From positions 1 through 51,388 of the forward strand of contig JAFRFD010000094.1 in NCBI GenBank assembly GCA_017434525.1: a stretch of 51,388 nt of DNA, given 5' to 3'. Of the stretch, positions 16,607-23,972 are shown piece after piece (position 1 is the first letter of the stretch; the number at the start of each line of letters is the position of its first letter). A program made the position numbers and the translations under genes. Source of the DNA: Methanobrevibacter sp. (GTDB lineage Archaea; Methanobacteriota; Methanobacteria; Methanobacteriales; Methanobacteriaceae). The notes under the pieces are model-generated. The model searched no databases. It had not been told where the DNA came from and was given only the letters and a program-made list of their open reading frames with translations.

Positions 16607-17404
16607 ATGATTGAAAAGTCCCTATATGAAAATTACCAGATTGATTTTAGCGAAACATTAACACCCAAAAACGGCGATTACCTGTTTGTCTTTAATGAAA
16701 ATAGAGAGTTATACCTTGATTCAAACAATGAACTGGCAATAAATCTTGATGATTTTGAAGTTAACTTTACATTATATATCGGCGAATACAACAAAAAAAG
16801 AGCGTTTGTGGTGAATGTTGAAGGTGATGATGAGTTTTATGATTTGCGTGAAGTCTATGAAATCGACCATGACCTCTACCATATTGCCGGAAAGGCCGTT
16901 TTGGTGAACGATTGGTATATCTCATATAGGTTTTGCGGAAGATGCGGAAGCAAAACGCAACTGGATGAAAAGGACATGATGTTAAAGTGCCCGAATTGCG
17001 GTCAAGTGCACTATCCGCGCATCGCCCCTGCAATTATTGTGGCCATAAGAAACGGGGACAAACTGCTCATGGCAAAGCACAGCTATCATGACAATATCCG
17101 ATATGCGCTCATTGCAGGTTTTGTCGAACCCGGCGAGACCATCGAAGAGGCAGTCCACAGGGAGGTTTTGGAGGAAGTCGGAGTTAAAGTCAAAAACCTC
17201 AAATATGAAAGAAGCCAGTCCTGGCCGTTTCCGAACTCATTGATGTTAGGTTTCACTGCCGAATATGACTCTGGAGAGATTAAGGTGGACGGCGATGAAA
17301 TCCTAAAGGCAAAATGGTTTAAAAAAGACGAGATAATAAGATATGGAAGCGACATAAGCATATCAGACTGGCTGATTCAGGAATTCATAGACTCAACAGA
17401 CTAA
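16607..17404 (+). CDS. nudC: NADH pyrophosphatase (NudC-type Nudix hydrolase)
   Basis: 265 aa. It hydrolyses NAD(H) to NMN(H) and AMP; bacterial relatives also remove NAD caps from RNA. It shows the NudC layout: N-terminal domain, zinc ribbon (CGRCGSK ... CPNCGQ), Nudix box GFVEPGETIEEAVHREVLEE, and SQSWPFPNS, the NudC-specific motif after the box. ATG at 16607 is preferred over TTG at 16586 because a TATA-like TAATATAAATTTT lies about 35 nt before it. Confidence 0.9.
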   Translation: MIEKSLYENYQIDFSETLTPKNGDYLFVFNENRELYLDSNNELAINLDDFEVNFTLYIGEYNKKRAFVVNVEGDDEFYDLREVYEIDHDLYHIAGKAVLVNDWYISYRFCGRCGSKTQLDEKDMMLKCPNCGQVHYPRIAPAIIVAIRNGDKLLMAKHSYHDNIRYALIAGFVEPGETIEEAVHREVLEEVGVKVKNLKYERSQSWPFPNSLMLGFTAEYDSGEIKVDGDEILKAKWFKKDEIIRYGSDISISDWLIQEFIDSTD

Positions 17405-17409
17405 TTGAG

Positions 17410-17652
17410 CTATAGTCTCTCGAGAATATCTTCCAGTTCATCCTCATCCACAAGGCCATCTCTCAAATCGTCCATATCATATCCTATTTGAAATAACGCT
17501 TCCTCAACATCGCCAATGTCATACTCAAATCCGTTGATTTCAATCATATCAGCATTATCTGTGGAATCGCTACTTCCAAAAACATAGCTGCAGTCAGAGC
17601 AATAGGGTTCACCCTCATCTACCCATGACCCGCATCTAGGACAAATTCCCAT
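17410..17652 (-). CDS. Small zinc-ribbon protein, 80 aa
   Basis: An N-terminal ribbon (CPRCGSW ... YCSDCSY) is joined to an acidic helical tail ending LEDILERL. Start ATG follows AGGTGATGTT. It lies 4 nt after the aminotransferase gene in the same direction, so they are co-transcribed. Function unknown; such ribbons often mediate protein contacts. The gene converges with nudC, and a short inverted repeat (AGACTA/TAGTCT, 17398-17418) sits at the junction. Confidence 0.65.
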   Translation of the reverse strand: MGICPRCGSWVDEGEPYCSDCSYVFGSSDSTDNADMIEINGFEYDIGDVEEALFQIGYDMDDLRDGLVDEDELEDILERL

Positions 17653-17656
17653 AACA

Positions 17657-18814
17657 TCACCTAATAATATTCAATGCAATTACACCGGCCTTAAGCCTTG
17701 CCAGTCCGTCCAGCAACAATTCCTGCGGACATGCTATATTCATCCTCAGGAAATTATCACCATTTTCACCGAAATCCCTTCCTGCAGAGAGGAATAATCC
17801 CTGATTTTGCCTTAAAAACTCGCACAAGACCTTTGAAGGAACGTTTAATGCAGAACAGTCAAGCCACAACAGGTATGTGGCATCGCATTCAACCAGCTTT
17901 ACAACCGGAAGCTCCTTGGCCAAATACTCCTTAACGATCTGTTTGTTTTCATGCAATACTTCCCTAAGCTCCTCCAACCAGTCTTCAGACTCATCGTATG
18001 CTGCAGTCACAGCAGCTGTTGCAAATACGTTGCATGAATCGGAATTGTCAATGTGCATCTGGGTTTTGATTTTATCCAATAGCTCCTCATTTGTTGTGTG
18101 GACTATTGAACTTTGAAAGCCTGCAATGTTGAATGATTTTGAAGGGGACAGACAGCGAATGACGTTGTCGGCTGGATTGAACGGATTATACTTCACTCCG
18201 GGGTCGGTCAAATCGCAGTGGATTTCATCGGAAATCAAAATGACGTCATGCTTTTTGCACAACTCTTCGATGCGTGCCAAATCGCTTCCAGACCAGATCT
18301 TTCCCACAGGATTGTGGGGATTGCAGAGTATCATCATCCTGACTTTCGAGAGCTTCTCATCCAAATCATCGAAATCTATTCTATACTCGCCATTCTCATA
18401 TATCAGTTCGTTTTCCAGAACCCTTCTGTTGTTGTCTTCGATTACATAGAAAAATACATGATATACCGGCGTTTGAATCAGTATCTCATCGCCTTCATCG
18501 CTCAGGCATCTAATCATTGATGATATTGACGGCATCACCCCAATGGAATATGCCATATCTTCTTTTGACATCTTAAGGCCATATCTTCTCGTCCACCAGT
18601 TGATGTATGAGTCATATAACCCCTCGGGGACAATGGTATAGCCGTAGATAGGATGATTTGCCCTTTTTTGAATTGCACTCTCAATTGCAGGGGCAACCCT
18701 AAAGTCCATGTCGGCCACCCACATCGGCAAATCGTCACCAAACAGATCCCATTTCAGTGAATTTGTGTTGGTTCTATCGATTACACTGTTAAAGTCAAAT
18801 CTAGTATTTTTCAT
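17657..18814 (-). CDS. PatB/MalY-type aminotransferase (cystathionine beta-lyase-like)
   Basis: 385 aa PLP enzyme, fold type I. Features are LPMWVADMDF near the N terminus (typical of PatB/MalY), CNPHNPVGKIW, ISDEIHCDL, and SPSKSFNIAGFQ with the PLP-binding Lys. It likely cleaves C-S bonds of cystathionine or related thioethers, or acts as an aminotransferase. The frame extends to 18880, but ATG at 18814 follows AAAGGATTCATT and gives the family N terminus; it overlaps the nitroreductase stop by 14 nt. Confidence 0.85.
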   Translation of the reverse strand: MKNTRFDFNSVIDRTNTNSLKWDLFGDDLPMWVADMDFRVAPAIESAIQKRANHPIYGYTIVPEGLYDSYINWWTRRYGLKMSKEDMAYSIGVMPSISSMIRCLSDEGDEILIQTPVYHVFFYVIEDNNRRVLENELIYENGEYRIDFDDLDEKLSKVRMMILCNPHNPVGKIWSGSDLARIEELCKKHDVILISDEIHCDLTDPGVKYNPFNPADNVIRCLSPSKSFNIAGFQSSIVHTTNEELLDKIKTQMHIDNSDSCNVFATAAVTAAYDESEDWLEELREVLHENKQIVKEYLAKELPVVKLVECDATYLLWLDCSALNVPSKVLCEFLRQNQGLFLSAGRDFGENGDNFLRMNIACPQELLLDGLARLKAGVIALNIIR

Positions 18815-19316
18815 AATGAATCCTTTCTTCATCAAATTTGTCCATGAACTTGTTTTCCCATCCGTCAGCAGGATAGCCAACTGTAATTATGCAGAAAGGA
18901 ATTTGGTTTTCATTATCCAAACCGAACAGCTCGGCCACTTTTTCCATTGTCTCTTCGGTTGGAGCGACACCGTTCCAAAGACCGCCCAAACCCAAATTGA
19001 CGATTTCAAGAAGCATGTTTTCAGCGGCCGCTGACATGTCCTGTTGCCAATGAGCCTTATAGAATGCCCTTTCAATATTTGCCACAAGCAATATTGCAAC
19101 AGGGGCTGTTTTGACCCTAGGCTTTATTTGTGACAATTTCTCAAGTGTTTCCTTGTTTTTGATGACTACAAACTCCCAAGGTTCCGCTCCAAGTCTTGAA
19201 CCCGGTGCCTGCATTCCTGCCTTTAAAATCTTTAGGATATCCTCATCACTGACTTGCATATCCTTATATTCGCGTATACTTCTTCTTATATTGATAATCT
19301 CTTCAAAATCTACCAT
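18801..19316 (-). CDS. Nitroreductase-family FMN oxidoreductase
   Basis: 171 aa. RRSIREYKD near the N terminus and QAPGSRLGAEPWEFVVI are FMN-binding elements of the family; the C-terminal part has the usual GLGGLWNG and GYPADG. Substrate unknown. The TATA box TTTATATA lies only about 5 nt before the ATG at 19331, so that codon would not be transcribed; ATG at 19316, about 25 nt from the box, fits a leaderless start. It is followed, with overlap, by the PatB-type gene. Confidence 0.8.
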   Translation of the reverse strand: MVDFEEIINIRRSIREYKDMQVSDEDILKILKAGMQAPGSRLGAEPWEFVVIKNKETLEKLSQIKPRVKTAPVAILLVANIERAFYKAHWQQDMSAAAENMLLEIVNLGLGGLWNGVAPTEETMEKVAELFGLDNENQIPFCIITVGYPADGWENKFMDKFDEERIHYEKY

Positions 19317-19375
19317 ATTTTTAAATAACATTTTAGTTATATAAATAATTAATTAAATAGATGGAGGTAAATCCA

Positions 19376-19858
19376 ATGGGTGTTGAAAAAAGTGCAGGAA
19401 TATTGTCTGTCATCGTAGGATTGATTTTTATAATATTTCCGATGTTTTCCGCGAGTTTCGTTTCAGTCATAGTGGGACTGAGCCTGTTGTTTTTCGGTAT
19501 CTCAGCCGCATTCATGGGCTTTAACATGAGAAGGCAAACAGGATATGTTGGAATAGCAATAATGATTATCGGAATCATAGCTATTCTCTTTGGATTCTTG
19601 TTCATTTTCTATATTGACGCATTATCATTCCTGATTGGTCTGCAATTTTATATTGTCGGATTCATTATGATCGTATTTGGAATAACCGGTTTATTGTCAA
19701 AAATGACAAGATTTTCCACTTTCACATCAATACTTGTCCTGCTGATGGGTATTGTTGCAATAGCACTTGCAGCATTTGCAGCTAACCAGCCAATCTATAT
19801 TGCTATCATAATTGGTATTGTCTTAATCATTGAAGGTATTTCAATGATATTAGAATGA
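19376..19858 (+). CDS. DUF308/HdeD-like membrane protein
   Basis: 160 aa, six short hydrophobic helices with Gly-rich turns, as in the DUF308 (HdeD-like) family. Each pair of helices is repeated (GLSLLFFGISAAFMGF, GLQFYIVGFIMIVFGI, GIVLIIEGISMILE). ATG at 19376 follows GGAGGT by 8 nt; an in-frame ATG at 19361 lies before that ribosome site. Function unknown. Confidence 0.8.
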   Translation: MGVEKSAGILSVIVGLIFIIFPMFSASFVSVIVGLSLLFFGISAAFMGFNMRRQTGYVGIAIMIIGIIAILFGFLFIFYIDALSFLIGLQFYIVGFIMIVFGITGLLSKMTRFSTFTSILVLLMGIVAIALAAFAANQPIYIAIIIGIVLIIEGISMILE

Positions 19859-19860
19859 GA

Positions 19861-19923
19861 CTTGGTTAACAACAAAAATAAGAGAACCAAACAACCATCA
19901 CCAAAATCAAATTATTAACCAAG
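19861..19923. repeat. Perfect 9-bp inverted repeat after the DUF308 gene
   Basis: CTTGGTTAA (19861-19869) and TTAACCAAG (19915-19923) are perfect inverted arms 45 nt apart, beginning 3 nt after the stop codon. No T-run follows. It could fold as a long 3' UTR hairpin or be an element end. Confidence 0.4.
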
Positions 19924-19960
19924 CCGAGATTCGAATCCTAGTTATAGTTTGATTTTAAAA

Positions 19961-20005
19961 TTAATAAAAATAGTTGAAGTGTGAAAAATCACGTTTGCAC
20001 ACTTC
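19961..20005 (-). terminator. Terminator of the gene at 20014
   Basis: GAAGTGTG (19976-19983) pairs with CACACTTC (19998-20005). On the minus strand the stem is followed by AACTATTTTT and more T. The tail CACACTTCAACTATTTTT is nearly the same as that after serS. Confidence 0.6.
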
Positions 20006-20013
20006 CAAAAGTT

Positions 20014-20793
20014 TTAAATGTCTGATTTTTCGAAAGCCCTAAAGCCAATATTGTTTTCTTCGCAATATTTCTTTACATGACTTATGACATCGTCAATGTC
20101 ATCCTGGGAATACTCGTTTTTAAAGTAGAACAATGCCGGTTGAGCGTTGGTATAGACTGTTAGAATCAAATAGTCGTTTCCCCAAACGCTGACATCCTGA
20201 GTATTGTATATTTGAATCATGCGGATGATATCGCTTTTGGCCCTTTCGGGAGAGGTTTCGTTTCCGATGGATTTGACATTGGTATTTTCATACATGCCCT
20301 TAAGTTTGGCCAACTTATCCTCATCGGTCAAAACATCAATTCCAGGTTCCATTTCGCTTAATTTCTCTTTGAAAAGCCTTGCATTGTGCAGCTTTTCCTG
20401 AACATCAGCCAATTCCTTTTCAAGATTTTTCTCATCTTCAATCAGGGAATTGATGAATGCCTCGGAGCCGCTGTTGAAGTTTTCATACATTTCAAGCACA
20501 TCCCTTGGGGAAAGTATGGAATGATTTTTGAAAAATTCCTTGGTGTGCGGCTTTACACGAATGCTCAATGGCTTCAAGTTTTCCTTTCTTGCTTTGGATG
20601 CACCTTCAAAGAATTCGTCTGCGAATTGATTGCCTCTTCTGTGCAGGGCATTCATTCTTCTTGTAAACATCCTTTCAAATTCTTCGCGGGACATATCCTC
20701 AGGGAAATTGAATTCGAATTCCCCAGGAGTATATGCTCCTCCAAATCTTTCGTTTCCGAATTCAAATCTTCTAGTTCTTTTTTGGTTTGTCAT
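20014..20793 (-). CDS. Unknown protein with possible ribbon-helix-helix segment and coiled coil
   Basis: 259 aa, not recognised. The N terminus is rich in Phe, Arg and Gly. Residues about 75-125 (PLSIRVKPHTKEFFKNH then SPRDVLEMYENFN) look like a beta strand followed by two helices, the ribbon-helix-helix pattern, and are followed by a coiled coil (about 120-150) and a C-terminal alpha/beta domain. Its promoter is unusually rich in palindromes, including one touching the ribosome site, which would suit an autoregulated DNA-binding protein. Start ATG follows GGAGTGAT. Confidence 0.55.
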   Translation of the reverse strand: MTNQKRTRRFEFGNERFGGAYTPGEFEFNFPEDMSREEFERMFTRRMNALHRRGNQFADEFFEGASKARKENLKPLSIRVKPHTKEFFKNHSILSPRDVLEMYENFNSGSEAFINSLIEDEKNLEKELADVQEKLHNARLFKEKLSEMEPGIDVLTDEDKLAKLKGMYENTNVKSIGNETSPERAKSDIIRMIQIYNTQDVSVWGNDYLILTVYTNAQPALFYFKNEYSQDDIDDVISHVKKYCEENNIGFRAFEKSDI

Positions 20794-20803
20794 ACTATCA
20801 CTC

Positions 20804-20840
20804 CAATTTTGTGTATTACAAAATTGTTTTTTGTATACAA
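20804..20840 (-). promoter_or_regulatory. Operator-like palindromes in the 20014-20793 gene promoter
   Basis: CAATTTTGT-N5-ACAAAATTG (20804-20826) has perfect 9-bp arms and abuts the GGAGTGAT ribosome site. TTGTATACAA (20831-20840) is a perfect 10-bp palindrome near the expected transcription start. A TATA box lies at about 20862-20871 and another palindrome, TGTATACA, at 20889-20896 on its far side. Confidence 0.5.
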
Positions 20841-20926
20841 TAGTATATTGGGAGGAGGTAGTATATAAATGTATTCATTTTTAAAAAATGTATACACAAA
20901 AAATTCAAAAAAAAATAAAGGCCCAA

Positions 20927-21541
20927 TCATTTACACAATTCAGCCACAATACCAAACACTTCATCCAAATCTTTAGAAAGCTGTTTTTCCTTAATTTTTA
21001 AGGAATTCAGTGATTCTTCATCGGACTTTGACCTTTCGGTCTTGGAAATATTTGAAAAAGAATTAATGACCACTTTTCCATTTAGCATCTTAAGCAAATC
21101 CTCAGACTGTTTAAGGTGAGGGCGTATTGAATTTTCAAAATAATCCAACGGATATTCGACAGTGTAAAAAAGGCCAACATCCACTTTTCCCTCAAATGTG
21201 TTTCCGGTTTCAAATGAAACCATGGAAAATATCAGCCTCTCAAGCAATGCCATGTAATGACTTGAAGGATTAGAAAAGAATAATGGAACGCCAATGAAAA
21301 GCGCATCACAGTCAAATATCCTTTCAATCAATGATGAAAGTTCATCTCGCCAGTGACATTTGCAGCTCATGCCTTCCCTTTTACAAATCAGACAAACCCT
21401 GCAGCCGGAAAAATCCATCTTATACAAATCGACATATTCAACTTCAGCCCCAACGGATTTGGCGCCCTCGAGTGCAGATTTCATGATTTGTGCATTGGTT
21501 CCTTTCCTTTTTGGATCCGCATTAATTACAATAGCCTTCAT
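20927..21541 (-). CDS. Iron-sulfur flavoprotein, NADPH-dependent FMN reductase family
   Basis: 204 aa flavodoxin-fold protein. It starts MKAIVINADPKRKGTNAQIM (FMN phosphate loop) and has CRVCLICKREGMSCKC (about 47-62), a compact Cys cluster like that of archaeal iron-sulfur flavoproteins, so it may hold FMN and a 4Fe-4S cluster. Electron donor and acceptor are unknown. Its start overlaps the stop of the paralogue upstream by 4 nt (ATGA). Confidence 0.8.
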   Translation of the reverse strand: MKAIVINADPKRKGTNAQIMKSALEGAKSVGAEVEYVDLYKMDFSGCRVCLICKREGMSCKCHWRDELSSLIERIFDCDALFIGVPLFFSNPSSHYMALLERLIFSMVSFETGNTFEGKVDVGLFYTVEYPLDYFENSIRPHLKQSEDLLKMLNGKVVINSFSNISKTERSKSDEESLNSLKIKEKQLSKDLDEVFGIVAELCK

Positions 21542-22170
21542 TTGGACAGCTCCGAGCCAATCTCAAAAGCCCTTTCCAGGTCTTTCGGGAACTGTAGAAT
21601 CCATTGCTTTTCCTTTGCTTCCTGTGAAAAGCCTGCCATGTTAAATTTGGAATAGTCGCTAATCTGGATTGTATCGCAAACGGGATATGTTACTATTTCT
21701 CCATTCAAAAATGAAAAAAGATATTCTGTGGTGGCCAGGCTATCCTTCATGGAGTTTTCATAGAATTCCAATGGAGCATTCATGGTATAGAAAATTCCTA
21801 CATTGACCTTGCCGGTGAAATAGCTTGATCCATCGTCATATGACATTACGCAAAATATCAGCCTTTCAAGCAATGCCCTGAATTCGCTTGTAGGCTGGCC
21901 AAAGTAAATCGGTGAGCCGATAAGCAATGCATCGGCATGCAGAATCTTATCTATAACTTCAGTTAAATCATCTTTGTAATAGCACTTGCCTTTGGTGTTG
22001 GTTTTGAGCTTGCATGCAAGACAGCTTCTGCAACCCTTGAAAACCAAATCATATAAATTGAAGTATTCAGTTTCAGCCCCCACGGATTCCGCACCCTTCT
22101 GGGCGGCTTGCATAATCTCTGCAGTGTTCCATGTTTTTCTTGGACTTGCATTAATCACAATTGCTTTCAT
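21538..22170 (-). CDS. Iron-sulfur flavoprotein paralogue
   Basis: 210 aa, a tandem duplicate of the gene at 20927. It starts MKAIVINASPRKTWNTAEIM and keeps CRSCLACKLKTNTKGKC, with a longer gap before the last Cys. The pattern LLIGSPIYFGQPTSEFRALLERL is the flavin-binding loop. It leads the two-gene operon. Roles in oxygen or redox stress are common for this family but not shown here. Confidence 0.8.
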   Translation of the reverse strand: MKAIVINASPRKTWNTAEIMQAAQKGAESVGAETEYFNLYDLVFKGCRSCLACKLKTNTKGKCYYKDDLTEVIDKILHADALLIGSPIYFGQPTSEFRALLERLIFCVMSYDDGSSYFTGKVNVGIFYTMNAPLEFYENSMKDSLATTEYLFSFLNGEIVTYPVCDTIQISDYSKFNMAGFSQEAKEKQWILQFPKDLERAFEIGSELSK

Positions 22171-22293
22171 AATAATAGATTATTATAACTCAATTATAAA
22201 ATATTCTAAAAAAATGGACATGAACTAAATTACATCACCATATTCTGGAGTTTTCAAAAATACACTTTTTGCATAAGGACACATTGGAAAAAT

Positions 22294-22508
22294 CTAGATG
22301 TCTTCTTTACGCGCATTTTCAACTACACAGTGGATTAATTTCCTACCGATTCCCTGTCCTTCATAACCTAAATCAACATCAGTTCTAGAAATTACACCTC
22401 TTCCTTCAACTAAAGTGAAATGGCATTCTCCAATCTGCTTATCTCCATCATATGCCTGCTGGCATTATTTTCCTTTTCAAATTTTATCTTGATTTCATTT
22501 GAGTTCAT
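22294..22508 (-). pseudogene. Frameshifted GNAT acetyltransferase remnant
   Basis: The minus strand encodes YDGDKQIGECHFTLVEGRG, then RTDVDLGYEGQGIGRKLIHC, which holds the acetyl-CoA loop of a small YjdJ-like GNAT, then stops at 22294. The expected start, ATG at 22508 (MNSNEIKIKF), is in another frame, so there is a frameshift near 22450-22465. The normal family also has more residues before the loop. It overlaps the Fer4_19 remnant, as intact versions do. Confidence 0.65.
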
Positions 22509-22590
22509 ATTTTAATGCTCCTGAAGGACATTTATCGATTATTTCAGCTATTTCACTGGCCGGTGCCTCTGAAAGGTCAACACATGGCCT
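22495..22590 (-). pseudogene. C-terminal remnant of a Fer4_19-type 4Fe-4S protein
   Basis: The frame RPCVDLSEAPASEIAEIIDK followed by CPSGALKYELK matches the C terminus of small divergent 4Fe-4S proteins (Fer4_19) that are usually followed by a GNAT gene. The N-terminal half with the other Cys ligands is missing; the sequence switches at about 22590 to the 3' end of the HEPN-like gene. The locus was therefore truncated by rearrangement. Confidence 0.6.
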
Positions 22591-22963
22591 ATAAATTATT
22601 TAACAAATCTTTTGAATAATCAATGAAAATTTTAGTGTTATTGAATGTTTCCCTAGCTATTTTTTCATCAAAAATATCCCAGTTTATTTGTAAAAATTCC
22701 GAATTTAATTCCTTGGTATTACAGAAAAATTTAAACATGTTCTTATCAAACAGGTCTTCATCAACATAATTTATTTTAAGCAGATATATCAAACCCTCAA
22801 GAGTTTTGCATTCTATGTTTTTTAATGCAAATAATGTTTTGATAATAGAATACATCGCTAAAAAACATGAATTAATTATAAATGGATAATCTTCCATATT
22901 AAAATAGAGTTCACAAACATCAATGTGTCTTTCAGATTTGTTAATCCATGCATCAATTATCAT
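22589..22963 (-). CDS. HEPN-domain-like protein
   Basis: 124 aa, all-helical. The pattern CFLAMYSIIKTLFALKNIEC, then KTLEGLIYLLKINYVD, then ARETFNNTKIFIDYSKDLL resembles small HEPN proteins of the UPF0332 type, many of which are RNases in toxin or defence modules. The catalytic R-x4-6-H of nuclease HEPNs is not evident, so it may be a non-catalytic form. ATG at 22963 follows AGGGGATAAT and lies directly after the stop of the upstream membrane protein. Family assignment is from pattern only. Confidence 0.5.
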   Translation of the reverse strand: MIIDAWINKSERHIDVCELYFNMEDYPFIINSCFLAMYSIIKTLFALKNIECKTLEGLIYLLKINYVDEDLFDKNMFKFFCNTKELNSEFLQINWDIFDEKIARETFNNTKIFIDYSKDLLNNL

Positions 22964-22964
22964 A

Positions 22965-23453
22965 TTATCCCCTAAAAACATTCTGGAAAAATAGAAATGA
23001 TAGAAATATCACTAAAAAGACTATTAATAGCCAAACTACGCCCCATTTTATATATTTCAATGAATCATTTAAATATAGATTATAGATTTCTTTTTTAGAA
23101 ATTTCATTTTTTTCATCACCTATGCCTTGATTTAGCTTAATGAATCTTGCTAAACTTGATGTTAATTGAGTCAAAATTTCATACTTATCATGACCCCAGT
23201 ACTTATCCAATAGCTTTTCAGAATCAATGACTCTGAATTCCGGAAAATTTACTAATTTAACTGCATTAAATAAGGATAATGAGAAAAAAATATCCGGAAT
23301 TATGAATAAAACTAAAACCGCAATAATTGCACCATCAAAAATAAGAATATTATTCGCCTTATTAAGTTTAAAATCAGCTAATTTAAAAATTTCATCATTA
23401 AGACGAACCATTTCATTATATAGAACTTCAATTGATTTATCCTCTTCTTCCAC
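22965..23453 (-). CDS. Two-helix membrane protein, effector-like
   Basis: 162 aa. An N-terminal helix (KSIEVLYNEMVRLNDEIFKLADFKLNKA) leads into membrane helix 1 (about 35-60); a cytoplasmic helical region of about 75 residues follows; membrane helix 2 is at about 137-158. The layout resembles small two-helix membrane effectors of defence systems (Pycsar-TM or SLATT type), but no sequence match is claimed. GTG at 23453 is the start. It is the middle gene of three and is followed at once by the HEPN-like gene. Confidence 0.5.
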   Translation of the reverse strand: MEEEDKSIEVLYNEMVRLNDEIFKLADFKLNKANNILIFDGAIIAVLVLFIIPDIFFSLSLFNAVKLVNFPEFRVIDSEKLLDKYWGHDKYEILTQLTSSLARFIKLNQGIGDEKNEISKKEIYNLYLNDSLKYIKWGVVWLLIVFLVIFLSFLFFQNVFRG

Positions 23454-23458
23454 TAAAA

Positions 23459-23563
23459 TTACCCTTTCTTGAGTTTATTTGCATTGCCTTTAAATGCAAT
23501 ATACTCCAAGTCAGGATCAGGTATTGGGCGATTATTTTCATGTTTATTAGTTTTTTCTGCCAT
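23459..23563 (-). CDS. Small hydrophilic protein, 34 aa
   Basis: ATG at 23563 opens a 34-residue frame beginning MAEKTNKHENNRPIPDPDLE and ending NKLKKG. It is the first frame of the operon with the membrane and HEPN-like genes; the next start lies 5 nt after its stop. It could be an antitoxin-like peptide or a leader. Unknown, and real only if translated. Confidence 0.4.
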   Translation of the reverse strand: MAEKTNKHENNRPIPDPDLEYIAFKGNANKLKKG

Positions 23564-23972
23564 AATTACCACATTCTAATTAATTTTATTAACACCATAT
23601 CATATAAATTTGTCTAAAGGCAATGATTAAGTATTGAAGACACCTTTTCAAGTTATTAAAAAACCTCTAAAAAATGAAATTCAATACTACGATAGTTAAT
23701 ATTATTATCCAAGACATATAAATAATTTTTTTTTGATTTTAAAACAATATTATGAAGTGAGAGCAATTTTACAAACCTAAAACAATTATAATAATTTAAT
23801 GTATAAACTAAGTAAATATTCTAAAACAAATATCAAAAACTGAGCTAGAAAATAACAATAATATGCTCATCGGAATTCACTAAAAATATATAATTAATAG
23901 TTAATATGAAAATTTCCAAAAAGAAAAAAAATAGTTGAAGTGTGTAAAAACACACCTAAAATTAAAAATAGA
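23564..23972. other. 409-bp AT-rich intergenic region
   Basis: No gene is seen. It contains the promoter side of the three-gene HEPN module and, at its right end, the serS terminator. The middle (23600-23900) is AT-rich with no clear motif. Confidence 0.6.
23921..23955 (-). terminator. serS terminator
   Basis: GTGTGT (23940-23945) pairs with ACACAC (23950-23955) around AAAA. The minus strand continues TTCAACTATTTTTTTTC, a strong T-run. Confidence 0.7.

Noticed and set aside
19921..19945. Sequence GATTCGAATC resembling a tRNA T-loop
   Set aside because: The stem base next to the loop (position 53) is A opposite C on both strands, the five-pair stem does not form, and no D-arm, anticodon arm or acceptor stem can be found nearby.
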